A stretch of DNA of 64,000 nucleotides from Geomonas paludis (lineage in GTDB: Bacteria > Desulfobacterota > Desulfuromonadia > Geobacterales > Geobacteraceae): NCBI RefSeq assembly GCF_014193585.1, contig NZ_BLXY01000008.1:78148-142147 (forward strand), written 5' to 3'. Positions 41,549-50,106 of the stretch are shown here, in pieces; the stretch's first letter is position 1, and each line of letters begins with the position of its first letter. Position numbers and translations under genes: made by a program. The notes under the pieces are model-generated. The model worked only from the letters and a program-made list of their open reading frames with translations, was not told the DNA's origin and searched no databases.

Positions 41549-44500
41549 CTATCGTTCTCCTTTTCCCTGCACCAGCAGTTCCAGCTGCCGCGCCACCCGT
41601 TCCAGCACCTCGCCCCAGTCGCCGCGCCGCCGCTGGCGGAACAGGCGGGCGGTCGGGTACCAGGGGGAATCCTCGCGATCCATGAGCCAGCGCCAGTCGC
41701 AGGCCATGGGGAGCAGCACCCAGACCGGCACGCCCAGCCCCCCGGCCAGGTGCGCCACGGCGGTGTCGGCCGAGATGACCAGGTCGAGCTGGCTCAGGAT
41801 GGCGGCGGTGTCAGCGAAGCTCTTGATCCCGGCGCCCAGGTCGGTGAGCTCCATGCCCGGCGGCGGGGTGGCGGCCTGTTCCGCCCCGTCCCCCACCTGG
41901 AGCGCGCAGAAGCGGGCCCCGGCAACCTGCGCCAGCGGCGCGAAGAGCGAGAGGGTGAGCGAGCGTTTCAGGTCATCCTTGTAGGTTTTCCGCCCCGCCC
42001 AGACCAGACCGACCCGCAACCCATCGCCCGGCAGCGCGGCCTGCCAGCGCCCGACCAGGCAGGGATCGGCGGCGAGGTACGGGATGTCGGCCGGGATGGT
42101 GTCGAGGAGCGTGCCGCACAGGTGCGGCAGGCTCATGAGCGGCGCGTGGCAGTCGAACTCCGGCAGCGGCTCCCCGCGCACCAGCACCCGCGCCACACCC
42201 GGCACCGTGGTCAGCACCGGCGCAATCGGCGTCGCCTGGCACTGCACCAGGACCGTCGCCCCCTGCGCCGCCAGCACCGGTGCGTAGCGCACGAACTGGA
42301 AGGTGTCGCCGAAGCCCTGCTCGGCATGGAGCAGGATCCTTTTACCCGTGAGCGGGGAGCCGTCCCACAGCGGCTGCGGCAGCACCAGGCGCGGGATGGG
42401 GTCCACCTTGTCGAAGCGCTGTTCGTAGCCCCGCCACCCCTCGCGGTACTCCCCCAGCTGCAGCTGCACCAGGGCGAGGTTCCAGCGGGCATCGGCATAG
42501 CCGGGATCGAGGGCGAGCACGCGGCGGTAGCAGTCGATGGCGGTGTCGACGTCGTTCAGGGCGCGGCTTGCCGAGCCGAGGTTGTTGAGCGCGTGCAGGT
42601 AGTCCGGTTTCAGGCGCAGCGCCCGGCGGTAGCACTCCACCGCCTCTTCCAGGCGCCCCCGTACCTGGAGCGTGATACCGAGCGCGTTCCAGGCGGGGAG
42701 GTAGCCGGGGTCGTCGGCCAGGACGGCCTGGAAGGTCGCCTCCGCCTTTTCCAGCTCTCCCATGGCGTGGTGCAGCTCACCCAGGCTGTGCCGGGCCTCC
42801 AGGTAGTCCGGGGCGACCGCGACCGCCCGTTGCAGCGCCTGCAGCGCCTCCTCGAACCGCCCCTGGTCCTTGAGGGCCAGCGCCAGGTTGTGCCAGGCCT
42901 GCGCCAGGGTGGGCTCCACGGCCAGGGCGCGCCGGTAGCACTCCGCCGCCTCGGCGAGCCGCCCCAGCGTGTACAGGCTGTTGCCCATGTTGTAGTGCGG
43001 CGCCACCAGGCCGGGACAAAGCTCGATGGCCTTCCGGTAGCGCTCGATCGCCTCCGGCTGCCTCCCCGCCCCGTCCAGGGTGCACCCCTCGTCGTTGTAG
43101 CGCTCCGCCTGCCGCATCGGGTCGGCGGCCGGCGCCTCTTCCTTGCCGGATCTCTGCGCCAGGAGCGCGCCCAGTTCCCGCACCACCCGCTGCAGCACGC
43201 CACTCCAGTCGCCCGGCGTGCCTTGCCGGAACAGGCGCATGGTCGGATACCAGGGCGAATCGTCACGGCCGGTGAGCCAGCGCCAGTCCGGCACGAAGGG
43301 GACCAGCAGCCACACCGGCAGCCCCAGCGCCCCGCACAGGTGCGCCACCGAGGTGTCGGCGCAGAGCACCAGGTCGAGCCGGCTGGCGAGCGCCGCGGTA
43401 TCCGCGTAGTCGCCGATGGCGGGGGCCAGGTCGGTGACGGGCAGGATGGCGGCGAGGTCGCCGCGGGCGCCCAGCTGCAGGGAATAGAAGCTCACGCCGG
43501 CCCCGGCAAGCCCGGCGAGCGCCGCGAGCTGCTCCGTGGGGAGCGAGCGGTTCAGGTCGTTGGGATGACCCGGGTTCCCCTGCCAGACAAGGCCCACCTT
43601 CAGCGTCCCGTCGCCGGCAACGCGGGCGGCGCAGGCGGCCACGCGCGCCGGGTCCGGCCGCAGGTAGGGAATCTGGGCGGGGATGCCGTCAAGGTCGGTC
43701 CCGAAGATGGCGGGGAGGTCCATGAGCGAGGCCTGCAGCTCGCAGGGGGGCACGGTCTCGCCGCAGGCGAATACCGCCTCCACGCCGGCCACCGTTGCCA
43801 CCAGCGGCACGAGTCCCGGCGACTGCACCTCGATAAGGACGCGGCCGCCGCGTGCGGCAACGAGCGGTGCGTAGCGCACGAACTGGAGCGTGTCCCCAGC
43901 CCCCTGCTCCCCGTAGAGGAGGATGGTCCTGCCCGACAGCGGCGCGCCGTCCCAGGCGGCCACCTGCTGCCACCTGCGTTGCGGCGCCTGGCTGCTCTTC
44001 TGGAAGCGCCAGAAAAACTCGCGCCACCCCTCGGCGAGCTCCCCGGTCATGAGCAGCAGCACGGCCAGGTTCCAATGGGCGTCGGCGTAGCCGGGGGAGA
44101 TGCGCACCGCCTCCCGGAACTCGTGCAGCGCCTCGGTGAAGCGCCCCAGGTCCTTCAGGGTGGTGCCCAGGTTGTAGCGCGCCTTGACCAGGGTGGCATC
44201 GAGCCGCAGCGCCTCCCGGTAGCTTTGCTGCGCCCCCTCCATATCGCCCAGCACCTGCCTCACGATCCCCAGCCCCTCGTGCAGTTCCGCTACCCCGTAT
44301 TCCAGGGCCAGGGCCTCTGCCAGGCTCTCGCGCGCCTCGGCGAAGCGCCCCAGCTGCTGCAGCGCCTGCGCCAGGGCGTAGTGCGGCTGCCACTGCCGGG
44401 GGAGGAGCTGCGCCGCCTTGGTGAAACGGACCGTCGCCTCGCCCGGCTTGCCGGCGGCAGCCAGGAAGGCGCCCATGAGGTAGTGGCTCCCCCCGTCGAA

Positions 44501-45895
44501 GGGGTGCGCGGCCAGCCGCCCTTCCAGGAAACCCGCCACGGCATCGGTGAGGGCGGCACGCAGCCGCTCGACCACCTCGCCCCACTCCCCCTGGGCCTGC
44601 TGCCGGAAGATGCGCATGGTCGGGTACCAGGGGGAATCCTCCCGGCCGCACAGCCAGCGGTAGTCGCCCGCCATGGGGAGCATGAGCCAGACCGGCTTAC
44701 CCAGCGCCCCGGCCAGGTGCGCCACCGAGGTGTCGATGGAGATGACCAGGTCGAGCTGGGCGATGAAGGCGGCGGTGTCGCCGAAATCGCGGATGGCGGC
44801 GGTGAAGTCGATGAGGCCGGGGCACTCGTCAGGCCCCGCCGCCCCCTCCCCCACCTGCAGTGAATAAAGGGTCGCCCCCGGTATGCCGCACAAGGGCGCC
44901 AGCGCCTGGAGCGAGCAGGAGCGGAACGGGTCGGGGACCGCCTTCCCCGCCCAGACCAGCCCCACCCTGAAGCCGGGGTCGGCGGAGAGCTTGGCCTGCC
45001 AGAGCCCGAGCCGCTGCGGCGGGGGGGAGAGGTACGGGACCCGGTCGGGGACGGTGTCGAGAGTGGTATCGAAGAGGTGCGGCAGCGACATCAGGGGGAT
45101 CTCGAGGTCGAACTGGGGGAGCGGTTCCCCCATGATGCAGACTTGGGCGACGCCGGGCATGCCGCGCAGAAGCGGCGCCAGGGCGGCGGACTGGCACTCG
45201 GCGATGACGATGCCGCCCCGGTCGGCCACCATGGGGAGATAGCGGGCGAACTGGATGGTGTCCCCGAACCCCTGCTCGCCGTGCACCAGGATGCGTCTGC
45301 CCTCGAGCGGGGCGCCGTCCCAGGCCGGCCTCTGGAAGCTGCGCCTGGGGGAGGTGAAGTCGTCCCTTTGCCAGCGCCACTGGTACTCGGCCCACCCTGC
45401 GCGGAACTCGCCGGACAGCAACAGGGCGAGGGCCAGGTTCCAGTGTGCGTCGGCGCAGTCGGGGCGGCGCCGCACCAGGTCCCGGAACACGGCGATGGCC
45501 CCGTCGACGTCGCCCGAACGCTGCAGCGCGCCCCCCAGGGCGATGGCCGGTTCCGGCGCCTCCGGCGCCTGCGCCAGTGCCAGGCGGAACAGTTCCGCGG
45601 CCTCTCCAAAGCGTCCCAGCTTGAACAGCGAGGAGCCCATGTTGTTCAGGGCCAGCGGGTCCCCTTCCCGCAGGGCGAGCGCCGCGCGGTACTGGGCCAG
45701 CGCCTCCTCGTGGCGGCCGGTCTCGTCCAGGAGCGCGCCCAGGTTGATGTGCACGTCCGGCAGGAGCACTCCCCCCGCCGCGGCCAGGGCGCGGTAGATC
45801 GGCTCCGCCTCGGCCAGCCGCCCCTCCCGCTGCAGCTCCAGGGCGCGCGCGAACTCCTGCGCCAGATCGGTCTGTTGGGACATGAGGCTAGGCAT
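41549..45895 (-). CDS. TPR-GT9 protein with three modules
   Basis: 1448 residues; ATG at 45895 overlaps the upstream gene by 8 bases, a second ATG is at 45883. Three repeats of TPRs followed by a GT9-like domain (GT9 parts at about 165-465, 610-905 and 1130-1448). The glycine-rich loops read GEQGFGDTIQFARY, GEQGAGDTLQFVRY and AEQGFGDTFQFVRY; the acceptor/donor-site phrases are DTSVAHLAGALG, DTSVAHLCGALG and DTAVAHLAGGLG. All three keep these motifs, so none is plainly dead. Together with the next gene this gives five homologous modules, apparently by tandem duplication and fusion. A chain of identical or similar sugar additions is possible. Confidence 0.85.
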   Translation of the reverse strand: MPSLMSQQTDLAQEFARALELQREGRLAEAEPIYRALAAAGGVLLPDVHINLGALLDETGRHEEALAQYRAALALREGDPLALNNMGSSLFKLGRFGEAAELFRLALAQAPEAPEPAIALGGALQRSGDVDGAIAVFRDLVRRRPDCADAHWNLALALLLSGEFRAGWAEYQWRWQRDDFTSPRRSFQRPAWDGAPLEGRRILVHGEQGFGDTIQFARYLPMVADRGGIVIAECQSAALAPLLRGMPGVAQVCIMGEPLPQFDLEIPLMSLPHLFDTTLDTVPDRVPYLSPPPQRLGLWQAKLSADPGFRVGLVWAGKAVPDPFRSCSLQALAPLCGIPGATLYSLQVGEGAAGPDECPGLIDFTAAIRDFGDTAAFIAQLDLVISIDTSVAHLAGALGKPVWLMLPMAGDYRWLCGREDSPWYPTMRIFRQQAQGEWGEVVERLRAALTDAVAGFLEGRLAAHPFDGGSHYLMGAFLAAAGKPGEATVRFTKAAQLLPRQWQPHYALAQALQQLGRFAEARESLAEALALEYGVAELHEGLGIVRQVLGDMEGAQQSYREALRLDATLVKARYNLGTTLKDLGRFTEALHEFREAVRISPGYADAHWNLAVLLLMTGELAEGWREFFWRFQKSSQAPQRRWQQVAAWDGAPLSGRTILLYGEQGAGDTLQFVRYAPLVAARGGRVLIEVQSPGLVPLVATVAGVEAVFACGETVPPCELQASLMDLPAIFGTDLDGIPAQIPYLRPDPARVAACAARVAGDGTLKVGLVWQGNPGHPNDLNRSLPTEQLAALAGLAGAGVSFYSLQLGARGDLAAILPVTDLAPAIGDYADTAALASRLDLVLCADTSVAHLCGALGLPVWLLVPFVPDWRWLTGRDDSPWYPTMRLFRQGTPGDWSGVLQRVVRELGALLAQRSGKEEAPAADPMRQAERYNDEGCTLDGAGRQPEAIERYRKAIELCPGLVAPHYNMGNSLYTLGRLAEAAECYRRALAVEPTLAQAWHNLALALKDQGRFEEALQALQRAVAVAPDYLEARHSLGELHHAMGELEKAEATFQAVLADDPGYLPAWNALGITLQVRGRLEEAVECYRRALRLKPDYLHALNNLGSASRALNDVDTAIDCYRRVLALDPGYADARWNLALVQLQLGEYREGWRGYEQRFDKVDPIPRLVLPQPLWDGSPLTGKRILLHAEQGFGDTFQFVRYAPVLAAQGATVLVQCQATPIAPVLTTVPGVARVLVRGEPLPEFDCHAPLMSLPHLCGTLLDTIPADIPYLAADPCLVGRWQAALPGDGLRVGLVWAGRKTYKDDLKRSLTLSLFAPLAQVAGARFCALQVGDGAEQAATPPPGMELTDLGAGIKSFADTAAILSQLDLVISADTAVAHLAGGLGVPVWVLLPMACDWRWLMDREDSPWYPTARLFRQRRRGDWGEVLERVARQLELLVQGKGER

Positions 45896-46940
45896 TGCGC
45901 ATCCGGGCGAGCTCCGCCTGGTTGGCGAGCTTGGTGGCCAGGTAGTGGAACTGGCGCGCGGCGCCGCTCCAGGTGAGGTTCTTCATCTCGTCTGCGGCCA
46001 GCGCCCCCTTGCCCGGGAGCTCGTGCCGGTTGCGGTAGACGTGTTCCAGCATCTCGATGATCTCTTCCAGTTCCGGCTCCTCCCACACCCCGGTCTGCAC
46101 GCCGCCGTTTGCCACCACCATGGGGCGGTAACGGGTGAGCGGATAGGCGATGGCGGAGTTGATCACGTCGGCGTGGCCGCTGGTCTCGGAGGCGATCACC
46201 GACCTGCCGCAGGCCATGTACTCGCACATCACCATGTTGTTCCCCCCTTCGCAGCGGTTGGGGAACAGCCCGACGTGCGTCCCGGCGAAGACGTCCCTGA
46301 TGGCGTTGTTGTGCACCAGCGGGTGCACCACGGTGCGCGCCGGGTCGAGCCCGTTTTCCAGGGCGCAGCGCCCCGGGACGCTCAGGAAGTCGACCTCGTC
46401 GTGGCGGTAGGTGATGAAGGGGGAGCTTTCCATGGTGAGCAGCGAAAAGGGCCACTGGTTGGCCCAGCTGCAGGAGAGGTAGACGTCCCCGTGCCGCTGC
46501 ATGAGCACCTTCATGGCGGCGATGACCAGGTCCTGGCCCTTTCTGAGCTCGAACTTGCCGCCCGAGAAGACCACGAAGCGGTCGTCCGGGGGGAGCGGCA
46601 CCGGGTAGAAGCGTTCCGGGTCCACCCCCTGCAGGATGGTGGCGCAGTTTTTCACGCCGCCGATCCTCAGCAGGTACTCGCACCACTTGGAGCCGGCCAC
46701 GATGAAGTCCCACCGGCGTGCCGCTTCGCGGGTGAAGTTGAGGATCTCGATGCTGTTTTCGAAGAAGCAGTAGCCGATGTTGATGGCGTCCCAGGCCTCC
46801 GGGTTCAGCGGGGCGAGGTTCTGCGACATGCAGTGCAGCGTTACCCCCGGCACCGGGGGGAGTTGGGCGATCTCGCGCTCCAGGTAGGTCCCGGCGATGC
46901 CCCAGCCATGCATGGAGCCGCTGGGCATGGAAACTTTCAT
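45888..46940 (-). CDS. GT4 family glycosyltransferase
   Basis: 350 residues. ATG at 46940 (MKVSMPSGSMHGWGIAG) is chosen over 46988 because the upstream extension contains the promoter region and AGAGAGG lies 8 bases before this ATG. GT-B fold of family 4: an N-terminal glycine-rich loop HGWG, VVFSGGKFELRKGQDLVI for the donor domain start, and the E-x7-E motif in NRCEGGNNMVMCEYMACG. It retains the configuration of anomeric donors such as UDP- or GDP-sugars. First gene of a minus-strand run (GT4, then the two TPR-GT9 genes) behind a sigma-54 site. Confidence 0.88.
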   Translation of the reverse strand: MKVSMPSGSMHGWGIAGTYLEREIAQLPPVPGVTLHCMSQNLAPLNPEAWDAINIGYCFFENSIEILNFTREAARRWDFIVAGSKWCEYLLRIGGVKNCATILQGVDPERFYPVPLPPDDRFVVFSGGKFELRKGQDLVIAAMKVLMQRHGDVYLSCSWANQWPFSLLTMESSPFITYRHDEVDFLSVPGRCALENGLDPARTVVHPLVHNNAIRDVFAGTHVGLFPNRCEGGNNMVMCEYMACGRSVIASETSGHADVINSAIAYPLTRYRPMVVANGGVQTGVWEEPELEEIIEMLEHVYRNRHELPGKGALAADEMKNLTWSGAARQFHYLATKLANQAELARMRNA

Positions 46941-46983
46941 GGATGAAAACCTCTCTGTGGTGATGGGTCGACCACTACAGGTC

Positions 46984-46999
46984 AGCAACTACCGTACCA
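46984..46999 (-). promoter_or_regulatory. Sigma-54 promoter of the GT4/TPR-GT9 run
   Basis: On the minus strand TGGTACG-N4-TTGCT: one mismatch to consensus in the -24 element, correct spacing, 44 bases ahead of the ATG at 46940. Confidence 0.75.
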
Positions 47000-47082
47000 G
47001 CGGGGACGGGTGGCAGCTAAGAGGTTGAAAAAGAAGGGACTTGCTGGAGCGAAGCGGTGGCGGGGTCATTTGTTTGACAGCC

Positions 47083-47098
47083 GGTCCGACGTCGGACC
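47083..47098. repeat. Perfect 16-bp palindrome
   Basis: GGTCCGAC followed by GTCGGACC, with a further GTCGGAC just downstream (47100-47106). It lies between the GT4 promoter and motB; it could be a regulator site or part of a dispersed repeat. Confidence 0.6.
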
Positions 47099-47115
47099 AG
47101 TCGGACAGAGACAAA

Positions 47116-47184
47116 GGGGACAGGCACCTGGCGGAGCCAGTCCCCCACCGCAAAGGGGACAGGCACCTGGCGGAGCCAGTCCCC
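47116..47184 (+). repeat. Two tandem copies of the 30-bp palindromic repeat
   Basis: Identical units at 47116-47145 and 47155-47184 separated by 9 bases; the second ends on the first base of the motB stop codon (reverse strand). Same sequence as 22901-22930 and inverse of 15729-15758. Confidence 0.92.
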
Positions 47185-47954
47185 TACGGCTCGTTGCGCT
47201 CGCTCTGCTCGGAGAGGAGGACGATGTCGACGCGGCGGTTCTGGGCGCGCCCGTCCTCGTCGCTGTTGTCGGCTACCGGGCGATACTCGCCGTAACCGGC
47301 CGCGGAGATGCGGGCGGGGTCGAAATCTTCCTGCTTGGTGAGGTACTGCAGCACGTTGGTGGCGCGCGTGGTGGAAAGCTCCCAGTTGGACGGGAAGGCG
47401 GCGGTGCTGATGGGGATGTTGTCGGTGTGCCCCTCGACCCGGACCGCGTTGGAATAGCTGGCCAGGGAGGCGACCACGTCCTTCAACAGGTTCAAAGAGC
47501 TCTGCTTCAAGGTGGCGCTGCCGCTGTCGAAGAAGCCGGCTTCCTTCAGGCTCACCACCAGGCCGCGCTGGGTCACCGAGACCGAGACCTTGTTCTGCGC
47601 CCCCGCCTTCATCAGGTACGCCTCGATGGACGCCTTGGAGGCCCGGAAGTCCTGCTCGCTGCCGCGGGTCCTGGTGCTCACCCGCTTGGGGGCCTGGGTG
47701 ATCTTGTGGATGGAGGGGATGACGCTCATGGAACCCGCGTCGATGACGGTGGGCTTCTGGCCGGCCGAGGTGGTGCTGTAGCCGAAGGACTCGCGCATGG
47801 AGGCCAGCACCTCTTCGGCCTTCTTCTTGTCGGTCTGGCTCATGGCGTAGAGCGTCACGAACACGGCGAACAACAGCGTGATGAAGTCGGCGTAGGATAC
47901 CAGCCAGCGCTCGTGGTTGGGCTCTTTTTCGTGCTGGGCCTTTTTCTTAGCCAT
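47184..47954 (-). CDS. motB: Flagellar stator protein MotB
   Basis: 256 residues. Inner-membrane stator subunit that anchors the motor to peptidoglycan. One membrane helix near residues 17-38 carries the proton-binding D23 in SYADFITLL. Residues about 125-250 form an OmpA-like peptidoglycan-binding domain (VEGHTDNIPIS, NWELSTTRATNVLQYL, RISAAGYGEYRP, NRRVDI). It begins right at the end of motA. Its stop codon touches a 30-bp repeat, which probably forms the 3' end of the transcript. Confidence 0.95.
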   Translation of the reverse strand: MAKKKAQHEKEPNHERWLVSYADFITLLFAVFVTLYAMSQTDKKKAEEVLASMRESFGYSTTSAGQKPTVIDAGSMSVIPSIHKITQAPKRVSTRTRGSEQDFRASKASIEAYLMKAGAQNKVSVSVTQRGLVVSLKEAGFFDSGSATLKQSSLNLLKDVVASLASYSNAVRVEGHTDNIPISTAAFPSNWELSTTRATNVLQYLTKQEDFDPARISAAGYGEYRPVADNSDEDGRAQNRRVDIVLLSEQSERNEP

Positions 47955-48719
47955 TTACTTCCCCTTCTTCTCTCCACCGTCATGCAGGTAGGCCCTGAGC
48001 TTCTGCTCGATGAAGTGGGGGTTCTCACCGTTTTGGATGGCAATGAGACCCTCGATCACCATCTCCTTCTGCAACAGCTCCTCCTTGAGACGGATCTTCA
48101 GCTTGGTGCCGAAGGGGATGCAGAAGATGTTGGCGGTCATCAGGCCGTAGATGGTGGCGACGAAGGCGACGGCGATGCCGCCCCCGAGCTTGGAGGGATC
48201 GGAAAGGTTGCTCATGACGTGGATCAGGCCGAGCACGGCGCCGATGATACCGATGGTGGGGGCGAAGCCGCCGGCCGACTCGAACACCTCGGCGCTGTGC
48301 TTGCCGTGCGCCTCGATGGAGCCCAGTTCGATCTCCATGGTCTCCCTGAGCTTCTGCGGGTCGATGCCGTCGACCACCAGCGAGATCCCCTTCTTGGTGA
48401 AGGAATCCTTGACCGTCTGCGCTTCCTGCTCCAGCGAGATCAGGCCGTTCCTGCGGGCCTTGGCGGCGTAGTTGATGATGTTCTTGATCACCGCCTCGGG
48501 GTCTTCCTTGGGCGGCATGAAGACCTTCTTCAGGTCCTTCACCGCGGTCATCAGGATCGGCAGCGGGAAGCTGACGATGGTCGCCGCCGCGGTGCCGCCG
48601 AGGACGATCATGGCCGCCGTCGGCTGTATCAACGCCGACATGTGCAGCCCTTCCAGGGCCGCGCCGCCGAACACGGCGAAAAGCCCCAGGACGATTCCGA
48701 TTATGGTCGATAAATCCAT
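47955..48719 (-). CDS. motA: Flagellar stator protein MotA
   Basis: 254 residues with four membrane helices (about 3-20, 32-50, 150-170, 180-200). It forms the ion channel with MotB. The cytoplasmic loop has ARRNGLISLEQEA, and the helix 3 phrase FAPTIGIIGAVLGLIHVM is the conserved MotA/PomA signature. The size (254) is nearer PomA/short MotA than the 295-residue E. coli protein. Whether H+ or Na+ is used cannot be decided. Encoded between flbD (39-base gap) and motB (no gap). Confidence 0.95.
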   Translation of the reverse strand: MDLSTIIGIVLGLFAVFGGAALEGLHMSALIQPTAAMIVLGGTAAATIVSFPLPILMTAVKDLKKVFMPPKEDPEAVIKNIINYAAKARRNGLISLEQEAQTVKDSFTKKGISLVVDGIDPQKLRETMEIELGSIEAHGKHSAEVFESAGGFAPTIGIIGAVLGLIHVMSNLSDPSKLGGGIAVAFVATIYGLMTANIFCIPFGTKLKIRLKEELLQKEMVIEGLIAIQNGENPHFIEQKLRAYLHDGGEKKGK

Positions 48720-48758
48720 ATGTTTTCCTGGATCGTGAAAACGCTCGCCTGCGAGCGG

Positions 48759-49016
48759 CTAGATCCTGCAGTTGGGGTGGTAGCCTTCCGCATCCCTTTT
48801 GCGCAGGTAGCGCCGGGCCACGCTCGACGAGGCGTGCCGGAACAGGTGCGCCTTGAAGTTGACGATCCGGCTGATCACCACCCGCGCCGGCTCCAGCACC
48901 AGGTACCGGTTGCCGTTGGAAAGGGTGATGTGCGTGTCCGGGGTCTCCGTGATGAGCTCTATCAGGTCCGGGTTCAGGTACATCTCGGAGCCGTCTCGTG
49001 TGGTCACCTTGATCAT
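48759..49016 (-). CDS. flbD: FlbD family flagellar protein
   Basis: 85 residues from the ATG at 49016 (MIKVTTRDGSEMYLNPDLIE), chosen because the conserved FlbD core starts there and GGGGGAAG precedes it. The core continues IELITETPDTHITLSNGNRY, typical of small FlbD proteins found before motA in many bacteria. The C-terminal extension (about 60-85) is basic with an unusual RYLRKRDAEGYHPNC tail. The exact function is unknown; FlbD/SwrD in Bacillus increases motor torque. Probably a FliA-driven operon with motAB. Confidence 0.85.
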   Translation of the reverse strand: MIKVTTRDGSEMYLNPDLIELITETPDTHITLSNGNRYLVLEPARVVISRIVNFKAHLFRHASSSVARRYLRKRDAEGYHPNCRI

Positions 49017-49050
49017 GGCTTCCCCCTGCGGAATGCGGCAGATAGTTTGT

Positions 49051-49077
49051 TTTTCGGATGCAGCACCGAAAGCTTTA
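49051..49077 (-). promoter_or_regulatory. FliA (sigma-28)-like promoter of flbD-motA-motB
   Basis: On the minus strand TAAAGCTT (49077-49070), 11-base spacer, TCCGAAAA (49058-49051): 7 of 8 and 6 of 8 matches to TAAAGTTT and GCCGATAA. It is 34 bases before the flbD ATG and directly follows the flgL terminator. Confidence 0.75.
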
Positions 49078-49109
49078 GCGCTATCACCGCCCTTCGTCAA
49101 AAAAGAAAT

Positions 49110-49146
49110 GGAAAAGGCCGTGCGAGCCTGGCCAGCTCACACGGCC
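49110..49146 (-). terminator. Rho-independent terminator of the flhA-flgL run
   Basis: On the minus strand GGCCGTGTGAGC (49146-49135) pairs with GCTCGCACGGCC (49127-49116) with one mismatch, loop TGGCCAG, followed by TTTTCC and a later T run. It lies 30 bases after the flgL stop. Confidence 0.88.
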
Positions 49147-49175
49147 CTTGGTGGCGCGGGGGATACGCGGCAACC

Positions 49176-50096
49176 CTACTTCATGTAGTCCAAAAGCGAG
49201 AGCTGGCTCAGCTTCGAGGTGGCCGACAGCGCGGCGTTGAAGGCGGTGGTCTGCCGGGAAAGCATCACGCCCGCCTTGGCGTAATCGACGTTCTGGATGT
49301 CGCCGAAGACCGTCTTCAGCGTGTTCTGGTTGTTGGCGATCATGCTCTTCATGTTGTCCAGGCGCACCAGGCGCCCGGCGACGTCGCTCTGGGCCACGGT
49401 GATCTGGTCCGCGCCCGCCTTCACGTTCTTGACCCCGTCCAGGATCCCGGCGCTGTCCTTGTTGTTGATGGCGAGGATCAGCGCGTCGATGGATCCCAGG
49501 ATGTTGACCGGGCTCTGCCCCGCGGTGGCCCCGCTCCCGACCGCCGCAGCCGGCTTGCCGCCGTTCAACAGGTCGGCGCCCGACACGGTGGTCCCCACGG
49601 TGCTGTTGGGGGCGATCTCGACCTGCGGGATGTCGGTGGTGCCGCTGAAGACGCCGGTGGAACTGAAGGGCTGGCTGGTGGAGAAGCCGCCGAAGACGTA
49701 CTGGTCCCCCAGGCGGGTGTTGCCCATGTCGACCAGCTGGCTCTTCAACTGGGTCAGGTTGGCTACCGCGCTGGCGGTGCCGGCGGCGTCCAGGGTACCG
49801 GCCACCATGTCGCCGGCGATCTTCTTCACCTGCTGCATCAGGGTCGCCATGCTGGTGAGCGAGGTGTTGGTCACGTTCAACAGCGTCTCGGCCTTGGTGA
49901 TGTTGGAGCTGTACTGGTCCCCCGAGGCGATCTGCTCCTGCAGGTCCAACAGCTGCCTGGTGGAAAGGGGATCGTCGCTGGGGCGGTTGATGTTGTAGCC
50001 CGAGGCGATCTGTTCCTGGAGCTGGTCGATGGCGGTGCGCCCCTGCTGCAGGTTGTAGATGGCGTTCTCGGCGCTCATGCCGGGGGTGATTCTCAT
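49176..50096 (-). CDS. flgL: Hook-filament junction protein FlgL
   Basis: 306 residues. The second hook-associated protein, linking hook to filament. The N-terminus MRITPGMSAENAIYNLQQGR resembles flagellin D0, followed by the IASGYNINRPSDDPLSTRQL phrase shared by FlgL and flagellins. The C-terminus ends QTTAFNAALSATSKLSQLSLLDYM. Immediately downstream of flgK (10-base gap), as in most flagellar systems, and last before the terminator. Confidence 0.93.
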   Translation of the reverse strand: MRITPGMSAENAIYNLQQGRTAIDQLQEQIASGYNINRPSDDPLSTRQLLDLQEQIASGDQYSSNITKAETLLNVTNTSLTSMATLMQQVKKIAGDMVAGTLDAAGTASAVANLTQLKSQLVDMGNTRLGDQYVFGGFSTSQPFSSTGVFSGTTDIPQVEIAPNSTVGTTVSGADLLNGGKPAAAVGSGATAGQSPVNILGSIDALILAINNKDSAGILDGVKNVKAGADQITVAQSDVAGRLVRLDNMKSMIANNQNTLKTVFGDIQNVDYAKAGVMLSRQTTAFNAALSATSKLSQLSLLDYMK

Positions 50097-50106
50097 AGCG
50101 ATTCTC

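Noticed and set aside
39467..44863. A 1798-codon open frame on the plus strand opposite the TPR-GT9 genes
   Set aside because: It is a GC-driven shadow: rich in Arg/Gly/Gln/Val without domains, while the minus strand carries clear TPR and GT9 motifs throughout.
47116..47184. CRISPR array
   Set aside because: Only two repeats with a 9-base spacer, palindromic, and the same unit occurs singly elsewhere, even inside asnB; no cas genes.
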